Shown here in pieces: positions 1 to 24,030 of a stretch of 64,000 nt of DNA; the first letter of the stretch is position 1, and every line of letters starts with the position of its first letter. The DNA is taken from assembly GCA_916048095.2 (NCBI GenBank), contig OU696583.1:5595322-5659321 (forward strand). Reading direction: 5' to 3'. The stretch is from Sacculina carcini (taxonomy: Eukaryota; Arthropoda; Thecostraca; Sacculinidae). Made by a program: the position numbers and the translations under genes. The notes under the pieces were generated by a model that saw only the letters and a list, made by a program, of their open reading frames with translations, was not told where the DNA came from and ran no database searches.

Positions 1-540
1 TAATTTTGTATGTTTTTCAAGATTATTAACAATCTTTCATCTCCTTCGTAACTTCAGTTTATCCTCACTGCTCTGAATCGGGCTGATTCTCGCTACCGTT
101 TCCCACTTTCTTGTCATCTTGCGATTAATTGCTCTACCGGCTCGGCTAAGTTTGTATTTGTCTGCATCCCAATCTATCATATATCATATCTCTCCCCGCT
201 CATATACTTCGTTTGACATCCTGCCGTTCATTTTCTTCAGAACTTCACAATCACTGCATTTCACCTTCTAGCTGCTAGTTAGTTTTACTTCCGTTTGGCC
301 TGGATCTGACTCTGGTACCTTATTTTTGATGTTTACTTTCTCTTGTACTCTTATTTGTTGTTTCCTATATCCGTTACACCATTGAGCTATCTTTTTGTGC
401 CTTCTTATCTTTTTGTGTGCTGTGTTTGCTACGTTCTGTTCATCGCGCCTCTGTTCTGTGTATTGTGCGCTATGTTGAATATGTGTTGTTGTTGATCGCT
501 GACAGTTACGCGATAATTATATAATGCTTTACCTTTAGAG
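1..540. other. No gene recognised (left edge)
   Basis: This T- and C-rich stretch has no open frame that resembles a known protein and no clear repeat structure. It ends at the AGAG target site of the small LTR element that follows. It may be old transposon sequence, but nothing in it lets me name a family. Confidence 0.4.
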
Positions 541-776
541 TGTGGCGTTTAGCTCGCCACGAAGCGTCACATGCAAGCAGTGCGAGTTCTTTGGACCGAC
601 TGTATTTGACACAGGTCACACACAAGCATACAAACATACAATTGGTCAAGCACACACATGATCCAACAACACACGCAGTGACAAAGACAAACACGACATA
701 CAGACATACAAACGAATAGACGTGCAGCTAGACTCGGCGAGGCTGTGCGCGGCGTAATTCCACGTGGCGCACTACA
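541..776 (-). repeat. 3' LTR of the TRIM-like element
   Basis: This is the downstream LTR in the element's - strand orientation. It matches 1267-1502 except for one C/T difference near the inner end. Its outer edge abuts the AGAG target duplication at 537-540. Confidence 0.85.
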
Positions 777-1266
777 AGACTCCCCCACCAGAAGCGGAGC
801 GGTATGTTTCATGAGTCGGTGAATCGTGCACGGCAGGCATACTGCTTGGCAGCAAGAGAACAGGTATATTTTGGGTAATAAAACCGTAAAGTCGTCCTCG
901 TGCTGCGCAGTGTGGAGACAAAATTTGACGTTGGTTGCAGAAACTGCATCCAGCAAGAAGTCGAGGCAATATTATTGTGTTGTCTTCTTGCTGCGCAGGC
1001 GTTTGCTATTCGGTGGTTTTACGTCCGGCGTCCGTATGAGAATAAAACACGATTGAGTACGGCACCGGACGGAGTCGGTCTTGGATGGTGTGATGCTGGT
1101 GCGTCTGGTCAGTAGCTGAGAGTGCGTCGCTCGTAGGGAGGCACAGAAGGCTGCGACACAGACGGATAGGCGATGCGCGGAAAAACGAGGCAAAATCACA
1201 GGCAGATGAGACACAGTCAAAACAAAATCACTCAGCATCACACCATCATCACGTCGGGGTCACCAA

Positions 1267-1502
1267 TGTGGCGTTTAGCTCGCCACGAAGCGTCACATGC
1301 AAGCAGTGCGAGTTCTTTGGACCGACTGTATTTGACACAGGTCACACACAAGCATACAAACATACAATTGGTCAAGCACACACATGATCCAACAACACAC
1401 GCAGTGACAAAGACAAACACGACATACAGACATACAAACGAATAGACGTGCAGCTAGACTCGGCGAGGTTGTGCGCGGCGTAATTCCACGTGGCGCACTA
1501 CA
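1267..1502 (-). repeat. 5' LTR of the TRIM-like element
   Basis: This is the upstream LTR on the - strand. It ends in ...CCACA and is followed by one T and then the tRNA-Trp primer site. AGAG follows its outer edge at 1503-1506. Confidence 0.85.
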
Positions 1503-2131
1503 AGAGAGGATATCAGGTGAATACGTCTGACAGTTTTCAGATAGACTCATGGACGAATTCCTGGAAGAGGCTTTTAGATAGCCTGTGGCTCCAGTGATGC
1601 TCTTGTGATTGGTGCTCTGTAATCAAACTTTTGGTGTTGTCCATCCCAGAACCTATCCAGCCTATACTCAAACTGCATTACATTTTAGCCACCTTGACGT
1701 AGGTCATTTTCTGGTAGGCCATTTCATATATTGATGGCTCTATATGTGAAAAAGAGCAGTGTGACATTTAGACGCCCCCGGTTTCTATACACTTACATAT
1801 AACATCCCCTTGTGTTCCTCCTTTCCTCTTGAACATGCCTTCAGTATATTATTTGTGGTATTTTGTCGTTCAGGATGTCCATACATACGATATGTTTCCA
1901 TAAATCAACGATATATTTCCATAAATCCTGTTTTTATTCTCCACTGTAGTTTTACCGTTTCTCAAATATTTACTTTTATCAGAATGGAAAATCATTAGCC
2001 ACTTTCCCTACCATGTTTTGATCTCCACATATATTACCACACTACACTAAACATTACACACTCATAAACCATTCTGGATGTCACCCGATGAACTATTTTT
2101 CAACTTGTGTTTGTGTTTTATTTTATGATGA
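1503..2131. other. No gene recognised
   Basis: This is AT-rich sequence with only short frames that do not resemble a known family. It leads directly into the 99-bp tandem array. Confidence 0.4.
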
Positions 2132-2527
2132 GACCACCGACACTTACTCTAGCTAGGGCCTAATGATATTACGTATTACTAATGTATGATGTTGTATGAT
2201 TTTAACATATTTACATGTTCATTTGGGTATGACCACCGACACTTACTCTAGCTAGGGCCTAATGATATTACGTATTACTAATGTATGATGTTGTATGATT
2301 TTAACATATTTACATGTTCATTTGGGTATGACCACCGACACTTACTCTAGCTAGGGCCTAATGATATTACGTATTACTAATGTATGATGTTGTATGATTT
2401 TAACATATTTACATGTTCATTTGGGTATGACCACCGACACTTACTCTAGCTAGGGCCTAATGATATTACGTATTACTAATGTATGATGTTGTATGATTTT
2501 AACATATTTACATGCTCATTTGGGTAT
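2132..2527. repeat. 99-bp tandem repeat, four copies
   Basis: Units begin with GACCACCGACACTTACTC at 2132, 2231, 2330 and 2429, so the period is exactly 99 bp. The units are almost identical; I see one T/C change in the last. They carry no protein frame of note. Such near-perfect homogeneity points to recent tandem amplification, either a small satellite seed or a polymorphic minisatellite. Confidence 0.95.
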
Positions 2528-2734
2528 GTCAAAGCTCTTCTAATATTGTGCATCGTTATATATGCCCAAATTGCTATTTTCCAATCTGCTTATCTGGGGC
2601 CAGGACTTGGTGCGAAAATGGTGTTTTTCACATTGCTCAATATGCCTGCTTCTGCACAGAATGATCTCCTTTTTCATCTCTGCAATCGAACGTGTAATGT
2701 GCTGTTTTACTCTGAGTGATGCAACATACACAGC

Positions 2735-2735
<1 letters not shown>

Positions 2736-2775
<40 letters not shown>
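2736..2775. repeat. (CA)n microsatellite
   Basis: An uninterrupted CA tract of about 40 bp. A shorter interrupted GT tract follows near 2901-2920. Confidence 0.95.
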
Positions 2776-2778
<3 letters not shown>

Positions 2779-3069
2779 TATACACCCGCACATTTAGCTT
2801 GCTGGTACCAGCTTGTGTTATGCATATGCGTGAATGTTTGCTTTCTGTCTTGATGGAGTCTTGTTTGTAAGCTGTTTGTACAAGTGTTTATTGTAGCAAA
2901 TGTGTGTGTGTGTGTGTGTGTTTGTCTGTGGGTGTGTCTCTGTATGTGTAATTATGTTTGTGTTGGTGATCCCTGTTTGCATGCGCGTGTGTGTTTGAGT
3001 ACGTGTGTAAGGATAAATTATTCCAGGGTGACGTTTTTCAGCTTCTTGTCTTTTGCATTCTGTCTTGCC

Positions 3070-3074
<5 letters not shown>

Positions 3075-3107
<33 letters not shown>
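3075..3107. repeat. (TA)n microsatellite
   Basis: A pure TA tract of about 33 bp. Confidence 0.95.
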
Positions 3108-3109
<2 letters not shown>

Positions 3110-3378
3110 TCATTCAGACAGACAAGATTAAACTGGATTGCCGCTTTACAGTTTTACATCTTCCTCTTTGTCGTCTCGATCGCTCGTGCGAGTTTTTGAT
3201 GATCGCAGTTTTTGATGTTGAGCTTGTGTAGTAATTCACCGATGTGTAACATTTCGGAGCAGTCGGTCTCCATCCTCAGACAATGTGGTCAACTAAATGC
3301 CGTTTGTTTGTTGTCGATAGTCTGTTTATATAGGACGTCAATTGTATGTGTTATTTTCACGCCTCGTGTATGCGCGCG

Positions 3379-3381
<3 letters not shown>

Positions 3382-3464
<83 letters not shown>
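3382..3464. repeat. (TA)n microsatellite, 83 bp
   Basis: A pure TA tract of about 41 units, flanked by GT-rich sequence. It can extrude cruciforms and is likely length-variable. Confidence 0.95.
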
Positions 3465-3470
<6 letters not shown>

Positions 3471-3976
3471 ATGTACTGTAGCGACAAATTCGTTCAGTTA
3501 TTGTCGCTATTAGATCTTAACTTCGTTGTCAATTTTACTTTGCATGAAATTTTGCATACGCATTGAACCTCACTGGGTTTTTAGCTGTGAAACGCCTCGT
3601 TTTGCTACGCACTATGTCCGCCACTGCGCACTGTATGTGTGTACGTGGTTGTATGTCTTTGAATGCGCAATTGTGTATGCGAGTGTGTGTGTGTGCATGT
3701 GTGGTCACTCTTGCAAAATTTCGCAAGTACAATTAGCAGAAATGATCCGGTTACATTCTCGCAGGGAAGTTTTGAGCAATCGCTAAACTAAATGACACGG
3801 TGAATAGAATCAATGTGAAAAACCAACATTTATAAAAAAATCAATGTGGATTACCAATACGATATTGGTAAGCTACACATACATATTCGAAACACATCTG
3901 TAGCACGCACATACACGATTTAAACGCTTAGTTTTACTACGCACTCCGTCCGCCACTACGCACTTGCACACGCCGC

Positions 3977-5602
3977 TAGAGATGCGACCTAAAAAAAACG
4001 ACGTTTTTTTGCCAAAAAAAACGTTTTTTTGCCAAAAAAACCCGACGTTTTTTGCCAAAAAAAACCGCGACCAAAAAACACGTTCTTTTTGGTTTTTTGA
4101 AGAGTCATGCAAATAATTCAAATTATGGAAATGAAATATTTGGGATTTTAATTGAATTATTTTGTATCAACACGAGTTATGCATGCTATTAGTGACCCTA
4201 TCAAATTGAATTATCATTAAATATGCACAATATAATTGTTATAATGTGTCTGAAAGCCCTAATATCATTGCTTGCACAGTACTGTGCGGCACTTCTATGT
4301 ATACAGCACATTTTTGCATTCAATTATTGAGTTAATCATTGTGTAAGAAAGCAGGGTTTGAGAACCGTTTTTTATGCTAAAATCTGAAACTGTTTTAAAT
4401 AAAACAACAGGTGGCATAATTTTTTATTATTTTTTACATATTACATATACATACTTTTTTCCTACCAGAAATGAACTACGTTGATTATAATAAGTTTCAT
4501 CATTTCGTTCAGCATATCAATTATTTGCAAAAATAAAAGTACAAACACTGCAAATATTTACACAAATACTACAAATATACACATACTCAATACATACAAA
4601 TATAATATACTTATTGTCCCTAATGAGACTACGAATAAAAGCGGGTCGCATTAATCAGAGTGGCAATCCTGACCAGAAAAACGGACAACATTTTCGTGTA
4701 GGAAAAAAACAACTGAGGAAATATATTGAATGTACAAAAAGGTATTTGAACGCAAATTTCTACATCAAAAGAAACCATCATCCATAAAACGAGTTCTAAA
4801 AACAGGTTACCAAAAAATACAATTAATTGGTTCAACTTTCCTTGATATGCCGCCAATTTTTTTTAAATCTCTATATCTTCGAAGACCGTTTTTCAAAAAA
4901 AAATATTTTGAAAAAAAACCATGGTATAAAAATACAGTTTAAATCAAGTGGTTTAACCAGCCACTTATATGTACCAGCAGGCTACTTGCTATACAAAAGG
5001 TATTTGAACGTACATCAATCAAATCTATCTTACATAGATACTGTTTTAGAAAATATTGTTTCATTAAAAAATCGTTAAATATACGTTTGTAAAAAAGACA
5101 CTTGACCAACAAATTAACTTGTCTTGTTCTGCTGTCAACATTTTCTGAATCTGTACATTAATAAAGCGAATTTAAAACCAATTTGAAAAACATCATTGCA
5201 TTTTTTCATACAAAACATGGTTTCTTTTAAAAAAAACATGATTACTAAATGAATTTGTTTTGTTATGCTGACAAACTATTTCAAATATCCACATAATTAT
5301 AACCATCTTTAAGAACATGGGTTCTCTCAATGAAAAAAACTAAACCACCGGATCCGGATGCACTTTCAAACAGTCTCCTGAGGTATTTATTGATAAATAT
5401 TTTTGTTTTTCACACTATTATCAAATTATCTTTGAAATAAGACACGTAAAGATGTACAAAACGTGAATTAGACTCGTTTCTATGTACTAAAATCCAACAT
5501 CCGATGACAATTGGGGCTAATTCCAAAAAACAAAAAAAAACTAAAAAAACATGTTTTTTTTGCAAAAAAACGCAACAAAAAAAATGTTTTTTTGCATCAC
5601 TA
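3977..5602. mobile_element. Non-autonomous hAT transposon, complete, copy A
   Basis: The left end begins TAGAGATGC and the right end finishes GCATCACTA, giving 9-bp inverted termini that differ at one base and fit the hAT pattern. The same 8 bases, CACGCCGC, flank both sides (3969-3976 and 5603-5610); an 8-bp target duplication is diagnostic of hAT. Just inside both ends are repeated poly-A/poly-T blocks around TTTTTTTGCC, which look like subterminal transposase-binding arrays. The AT-rich 1.6-kb body has no transposase frame, so movement would need an enzyme made elsewhere. A second copy of most of this sequence lies at 34736 to about 36050. Confidence 0.85.
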
Positions 5603-5610
5603 CACGCCGC

Positions 5611-7320
5611 TGAGCTTTGCAAACACTCGCTGTAATACATGCATGTTCATGGAATTCGGCACACAGACACGCACACCAGGACGATGTGCGGTTGCGGACT
5701 CACACATACACGTTGGGTTTTATATATATTTAGATTATATATATGGATTCCTCAATGTTTCTTGCGAGTTGTCGCGGGTCGCTCGTATCGATTATTTTCA
5801 GCAATTGACCGATGTTGTGTTGGCGTAAGGTTTCGGAGTTCACTATATCCACCCTCAGACACTGGTAGACAGTTTAATGTTAAATTTGTCAGATTGTGCA
5901 GGCTGGTAATATAAGCCGGCGGCAGGTGGCTCTAACAGGTGGCTCGGCAGGTGGCAGGTGCTAACTGCCAGTGTATGCGTATTTGCATGTATGTATGTAT
6001 GTATATGTTCTCATGACAACCTTTTGTTGATTGCTTCATTTGCTGTCATCGAGCGAGTTTTCTAAATGAATTTGTGAATTCAGTTAAAGAAACAAACAAT
6101 TGTTTGTTTGGTGAAACATGTTTTCGGTGTGAAGCAAGTGTTCTTCTCTTTTGCATATACATGAAACATGTACACACACACACACACGCACACACACACA
6201 CGCATACACATACACGCTGAGTACAATCGTATGTCTCTTGCTACATGCCATTTAATAAGTATATTTCATCTTTATGCCGGCGTATATGCATGTATATGTA
6301 TATATTTGTATGCATATATTGCATATTATATGTGTATATATTGCGTGCTCGTGTGAGAGGCTTAAGAATGAGCGGTGACTCCGTGCTGGTGCAGTATATG
6401 TTTGGGTGTGTGTGTTTGTGCTATCGCTTGTAAACGCTATTTGTTGAACCAGCTTACGTCACACGACACGCGGTGCATGTCAAAACGAACACACACACAC
6501 ACACACACACAAATACAGAGGATGTACAAATACAAATACACGTACATTGAACCACGTGACACTTTCAGAGTACAGGAGCGAGATACAGTGTGTGTGTGTT
6601 TGAACGTGAGGCGGTGTTCCGCTATTTGACCTCTGATCTCAGCGCCAAGGCCATTGCAGTTGCAACGGTGATAACTATGCAACAATGCAAGCATCATTTT
6701 CGCAAGCGGCTTGACGCAATATTATATATATATACCGAATATGCAAGCTGTTTGTGTGTGCGCTCGATTGTTGGCACGTATGAGCCAATGATAACTTGCA
6801 AGCACACGTGGGCATACCTACTCACATGCATGTGCAAATGCCGTCCATCGGTTTGATTCTAGCTGAGTCTCGTATTTTGTTGGGTTTTACCGCTTCTGCT
6901 AGTTGCATATTAGACGGAGAAAGAACCAATTAATGAATGCTGCATTATCATGTGATCTCATGTGTACCCTAATCATTCGTTGTTGGCTTGTCAGTTCGTC
7001 TTGTCATTCATTCATTCGCTCTGAAATGTTTCGCTTGGGTTTGGCAGGTGGCGAGTGTGCTGGTATTGCTGACACGCTGCACTGACACACTGTTCTCCCC
7101 GTGTTTACGTGTCTGTGTGTGCGGTGACATGCGTCAGCGGACGGACGGTGACGTACGGCCGTGCTGAGGGTGACGATGCGTCGATACAGCGCATGTCGGC
7201 GGCCGCAGGCAGTGTGACTCCCGCTGCACCGCCACTACACTCCTTCCCCGCGTGTGTGTGTTTGAGAAAGATACATTGAGAGGGATATACAGAGAGGAAG
7301 AGTGGGAGAGCGATATAGCG
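5611..7320. other. Intergenic, simple-sequence rich; upstream of the Bcl-2-like gene
   Basis: This stretch contains scattered CA/GT tracts (for example 6171-6205 and 6489-6512) and no recognisable gene. The last few hundred bases are GC-richer and probably include the promoter and 5' leader of the gene that starts at 7321, but I see no defined promoter element. Confidence 0.4.
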
Positions 7321-8497
7321 ATGCCCGATGAGAGTGGCAGAACGTCGGAACATGCGGCCGAGACGGACGACGTGATGAGACGGGTCCGCGCGGTGGTCAG
7401 CGCCGGCTCACAGACGGACCGCTCGCCTCCGCACTTGCTGCAGTCCAGCCACCGACACCAACACAACAACAGTAACAGCGGCGACGACGACGACCAGGCA
7501 GCTGATGTTGTTGACGGCGCAGGTTGTGCCGTCAATGATGCGCACCGCTCACCATCACCACTATCACCAGCGGCGGCGGTGGCGTCAGTCGACCCGGCTT
7601 CACGTCCGCTCGCCGACCGGCACCTACTATCAGTCGTCTCTCCCGGGCGCGACAATACCAGCAATAACGGTGACGACAGTAATAACGCCGCTCCGGCAGT
7701 GGCCGACGTGCAGCGCGCCTCGTCCAGCCAGTCTCCCGTCGACGCAGACGCTCAGCAGCCGGCGGTGGCGGGACGGCTGGCACAGCTGCTGCCTGACTGG
7801 GTGTGCGTGCGGCGACGGACGAGCGGTGGCGGCGGCGGTTCCGATAAGGCGACGCAGACGCGCCGCGACCCGTTGCAGACGGACGCCGAGCGACTGGCGC
7901 TCGACGTCGTCTACTACGTACTGGGCCGGCGCAGTCAGCCGCCCACCGACCAGCTGACGCGCACGTTGCGGTTGGCCACCGACGAGATTCTCTCCAAGCA
8001 CCGGCTGCTGTTGTCAGGCATGGTTGCGCGGCTGCAGATCACGCCCGAGACGTGCTACGACACGTTTGTCGGTGTGGCCGACGAGCTTTTCGACGGCGGA
8101 CACGTGACCTGGGCGCGAATTGTCACGTTCTACGCGTTCGGCGCCCGGCTAGCGCTCTACTGTCACGAGAAGGATATGGCCGAGTTTGTGCCCGAAATCG
8201 CGCACTTTCTGGGCGTTTACGCCACTGAGCACCTCACGCCGTTCGTGCGCCAACAGGGTGGATGGGTAAGTGCACGCGTGTGTGTGCTCCTATGGGTTTA
8301 CTATCAATCACTAATTATACGCATGTTTATTGAGGACTATTGAAACGGCATGTGTGTGTTGTGTGTAGGCTGTCATGTGCGAGCATTTCCAGTACCCGGA
8401 GAGCATGGAGGGCAAGGTGTGGAAGGCGCTGCTAAAGCTGGGCATTGGGCTAGGTATCGCAGCCACGGCCACTCTCATCACAGCATCGTCCCGATAA
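7321..8497 (+). CDS. Bcl-2 family apoptosis regulator (two exons)
   Basis: The gene encodes about 357 residues in two exons, 7321-8265 and 8369-8497, joined by a phase-0 GT-AG intron (donor GTAAGT, acceptor GTGTAG). I chose the ATG at 7321; an in-frame ATG at 7252 is possible. The first ~180 residues are low-complexity, rich in Ser, Ala, Asp and Arg. The Bcl-2 fold follows: a BH4-like helix (AERLALDVVYYVL, near residue 188), BH3 (LRLATDEILSKH, near 217), BH1 (DGGHVTWARIVTFYAFG, near 260) and BH2 (FVRQQGGW, crossing the splice into AVM, near 310). The C-terminus is a hydrophobic helix ending TASSR, a typical mitochondrial or ER outer-membrane tail anchor. Family members control outer-membrane permeabilisation. 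The BH4-like helix leans towards a survival-type member, but the sequence alone does not separate Bcl-2-like from Bak-like. The gene converges on ariadne-1. Confidence 0.85.
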
Positions 8498-9865
8498 TCA
8501 CATCTTTTCACGTCATCAACTGTGTGTGTTGTCGACACAAGTCATTATTCGCGATCGTGTTACGTCATTTGTGACGATAACATCATGACATCATTGTCGC
8601 CGTTGGCCAAAGCCAACCAGATTGTTCAGTATAGGTGGCATTGCGTGCTCGTGTTGATGACGTCACTGTGTCATGTCAACCAGCAACTGACACCACAAAC
8701 ACGCTCGTGCATTCATACACACGCAGGGGGGTGTGTGTGCGTGTGTTTTGCGAGCGCACATGAGTATGCAGTATTTATTGCGGTCGAGTAATTTTGCATT
8801 TAAAATACGTCTGTCTGTCAGTGCATGTGTGCTATGTTGAGCTTGTTCAGTGTGTGGCGAGTGTTTTTATACTGGGAGTCGGTTGGTATTGGCTGAACTA
8901 GTTTAACGATTGCTTAATGGTGTTGCGGCAGCAGTGTGGTGCCGTTTGTCTAGCTGCCACTGCACAACATGCGCGCTTTATTATGGTTGTGTGCTTGCTC
9001 TGCGCAAATCGATCAACGCTTTCCATTTTTACGTGCATAGCGCGCTGATACGTCGTCAACAGCGCGAACGGGAAAATACAGAGATTTTGCTGGCTGCACT
9101 CTTTGTATGTGTATATGTATGTACTTATCCTTGTAGACTGAGGTTGCCTCGTCCAAACGAGGCATAGTATATTGCATTAACATGGCGAATGCTACGACAC
9201 CACACCATGTGAAGCACAACCAAACACACAAACATATATATATATATACTGTATCGTCCATCGCCTGTGCACTTCGCTATCGATTTCAAGCGGAAAGACT
9301 GTCAAAACACACACACTCACATTGCACGTTCTCTCCCTCCTGGCTCGACTCGTGCTCCTTCAACCAAAAACATACAGCCCAGCACACGCACACTTCATTC
9401 AATCGGCTAAACCCGGCGTCTCACGTTCTCCTAAAATATCAAAACATGTTACATTTATCCGGACATTCACTCTGGAAACATGGTTGGCTCGTTAGCGCGC
9501 CGTTCGTGAATACATTCGTTGGTGCAAGGCGTCCATATCCAGGCGATAATGGTGTGTTTGTCAGGGTGCTTCGTACATTCATACTTACATTGATTCACAC
9601 ACACATACATACACGCGCGCTTCATTGGTGGAGCATATCGCGCCCAATATAAAGCATAGTCTAAATCACCACGTCCATCACTCATCACTAATTCACGTCG
9701 CACACTATGTGTTTCTAAAGCATTCGCACACACACGCACATACACACCGGCATACACATTCAGCTGCCTGCATGCACGGGCTCGTTCATATTCTCTGTGT
9801 TGTTAGCCCTGTGTGACGCGGCCGGTCTGACGCTCTGCCTGCTCTTGCGAACGACCCCGGCCGTG
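8498..9865. other. Convergent intergenic region between Bcl-2-like and ariadne-1 genes
   Basis: This 1.4 kb must hold the 3' ends of both converging transcripts. AATAAA on the - strand appears at about 8978-8983, a possible ariadne-1 polyadenylation signal. I see no further gene. Confidence 0.4.
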
Positions 9866-21612
<11,747 letters not shown>

Positions 21613-22750
21613 ACTGGATGAAGTGTAAAGAAAAGGTTCGGCAAAACGTTACAAACAGAATAACATTAACAGACGTCATCTAACGTAGCAATCACTCTGA
21701 ATAAACGTATTAACTAATTGAAATATTGATCCATCGGGAAATATCCCACAAAACAACCTACAAATACACCTGAACCTAATAACAGATCACACCTTTGTGC
21801 TACTTCTGTATGTCGATGCGCTGCAGTGAACTGACTACTGAGATAGATCCAGAAGTATAAATACTCATAAATTATTTCCAAAACTATGTATAAAGCCTGT
21901 CAATTTGCACCGATTCGCTTGTATGCTACATAAGAAAAATGAAAATGCAATAGTGTATATAACTTTGACTGGATACTTGTGAAATGCTTAGATTTTATAC
22001 ATATATACTTCGGTGGACCGATTTGTGGCCATGCTCCATTTAGCCTATACTGTTCTTCGTTGTATTTTGCTTAATTTTCTTATTTTTTGTTTCTTTTCGT
22101 GCACGTTCAGCATTTAGAGATTGCGTTTAATCAAAATGCATGATGAATTCCATCATATTTTGCTGAGGTTTGGTCTTTATACCGCCTTATCGCAATGTAT
22201 TGATGGATTGGTGCGAAATGAGTATTATAGGAATATAATTCTTTATAGCGTATTTTTGAATCAAAACTAAATGTTGAGCAATTATCTCGTGCTAGATTTC
22301 ACTGATTGTATGAACTCAATGGGGCGTGGCAATTGTACTTGCAGGCTCGTGTACAATCTTTTACGAGTAGCAATCAAGTAATACTATGTTTTTGGTTTCC
22401 TGTGATATATACTTGTTACCGGTGTGCTGATGGTTATATTTAGGATTGGTTGCACACTGTGCTCTGGACATTGTGGGAGGTAAAACTACGTCATTGAGCA
22501 ATAATTCTGTATAGGCGCCCGTCGGGCAGCTTTTCCCCGTGTGTTTGTCTATTGAAAAATACATTGTATGTTTATCTTGTTAGTAATTTGATAACATTGT
22601 GTTGATTAATATCGTACATTTATATATTCATTTGTGAAATCTCATTGTAACGCCCACGGCGTTATAAACACCAGCTATGGGACGCGCGTGTATTCTCTCC
22701 ACGTACAACGTAATATAGCGTAACACAGCGGTCCACAGCTTCTGGCATTT
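21613..22750. other. Upstream region of ariadne-1
   Basis: The ariadne-1 start codon is at 21612 on the - strand, so this AT-rich stretch should include its 5' leader and promoter. I see no clear TATA element, other gene or mobile element. Confidence 0.4.
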
Positions 22751-22753
22751 CGT

Positions 22754-22893
22754 ATGTTCGTAGGTTTGTAGGTTTGTAAGTTCGTAGGTTGGTAGGTTTG
22801 TAAGTTCGTAGGTTTGTAAGTTCGTAGGTTCGTAGGTTTGTAAGTTCGTATGTTTGTAAGTTCGTAGGTTCGCAGGTTTGTAAGTTCGTAGGT
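22754..22893. repeat. Minisatellite, 8/16-bp units
   Basis: Alternating 8-bp blocks GTTTGTAA and GTTCGTAG run for about 140 bp, with some GTTGGTAG variants. The - strand frame gives Asn-Leu-Thr-Tyr repeats, which I take to be an artefact. Confidence 0.9.
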
Positions 22894-23034
22894 TCAAAAA
22901 TACTGCTGCGATCACTACGCGAACGACTCACAGAATGAATTTAAACATGCACGCCACTCAGACATATCTCATCTCACACACACACTCACACACATACACA
23001 CATACACACTTCTTCGCCACACTATCATTGTCAC

Positions 23035-23061
23035 ACATGGGTCGTGTAAAACGACCCATGT
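23035..23061. repeat. 11-bp perfect hairpin
   Basis: ACATGGGTCGT and its complement are separated by 5 nt (GTAAA). Function unknown. Confidence 0.8.
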
Positions 23062-23444
23062 AGCGTGCACACGGTGTCGTATTCCCACAAGGTACAGTTG
23101 ACATGCGCAAGAAAGAACGCGCCACGCGTTCGACGGATTGTGCATCACAGGGACGCTCCAAAGCAAACAATTGAAATGCGCAAAGCAAAATACAACACTC
23201 ATTGTACATATACTTGACATCGGGTGTTTGAGCGGCCCCAATGCGTCAAGAAGGCATTCACAGATTACAAATTCAGGTAACATCCGATGCAATAGACAAT
23301 ACACATACATGGGCGCGCAACATGAGTAAACAGATTCAAAACGCACAAATGAACGCACTGGAGAGGCTCGTTTAAGAAATACTGCGCTCAAATGAGCCGG
23401 CCCCTTGGTGGTGGCAGCTCAGATGGTGCTGGCAGTTGATGCTG

Positions 23445-24030
23445 CTGTTGTTGTTGTTGTTGTTGTTGTTGACGTTCCTCAGGCTGTCTGGCCGAGCAAC
23501 CTCGAGCTCCTGAGGAAAGACACTGCATTGACCGGGTTGTTCCACAGGTCCCTCACTGAATTGATTTTGTGTTGGCGTCTGAGTTGTGTGTGTGCTGTGC
23601 AGTGTTCCATGATGTGTGTGATGGTGTGTGGTGCTGAATTGCAATCTGGACAGGTGTCATCGATTGAGTCATTCAACCTTTTCTGATATGACAGAAGGGC
23701 AGGATGATGACCGCATCTCAACCTGGCCAGATGCACCTTGTTTTCGCGTGTGAGTGTGTTTTCTGATTTGTTAATGTCCGGTGGGTATCTTTGTAGGAGT
23801 GTATTGTGTTGTAGTGAGTGTATGGCTTTCCGTGCGATCTCTGTGTGTATGTGTTTCTTGATTGATGTGCGTGGGGGACCTGGTGGAAGTGATGTGAAAA
23901 TTTGTCTGTGGTAAAGTGTGCTTGGTGTTGTTTTTATGTTTCTGTTTGTGTTGTCTTGTGTTGTGAGGTGATGTAGTGGATGTGCTGTGTTGGTGACTGC
24001 TGCTGCAAGTGTTTGTGTGCCTCTCATGTC
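23445..24030 (-). mobile_element. LINE fragment, C-terminal zinc-finger part of ORF2
   Basis: The frame at 23479-24027 contains HLARLRCGHHPALLSYQKR and a CPDCNSAPHTITHIMEHC zinc finger, the C-terminal block of jockey-like non-LTR polymerases. A (CAA)n tail lies at its 3' end on the - strand (about 23448-23471), consistent with a LINE terminus. The 5' part is missing. Confidence 0.75.

Larger units (their letters stand above)
541..1502 (-). mobile_element. TRIM-like miniature LTR retrotransposon, complete, tRNA-Trp primer site
   Basis: Two direct repeats of 236 bp (541-776 and 1267-1502) differ at a single base and have TG...CA ends. The 4-bp sequence AGAG flanks both outer edges (537-540 and 1503-1506), as expected of a target site duplication. 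Read on the - strand, the first LTR is followed one base later by TGGTGACCCCGACGTGAT (1248-1265), an exact complement of the 3' end of animal tRNA-Trp with CCA. A purine-rich tract (777-789) lies just before the second LTR. The 490-bp interior has no protein I recognise. A short interior without genes but with complete cis signals is the TRIM layout, moved by proteins of another element. tRNA-Trp priming is known for CsRn1-type Gypsy elements, so such an element is the likely helper (inference). The near-identical LTRs mean a recent insertion. Confidence 0.85.

Noticed and set aside
2132..2527. Tandem units as a CRISPR array
   Set aside because: The units abut with no unique spacers and the locus is in animal DNA.
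22628..22931. Frames with Asn-Leu-Thr-Tyr repeats
   Set aside because: Produced by the 8/16-bp minisatellite; no start context or homology.
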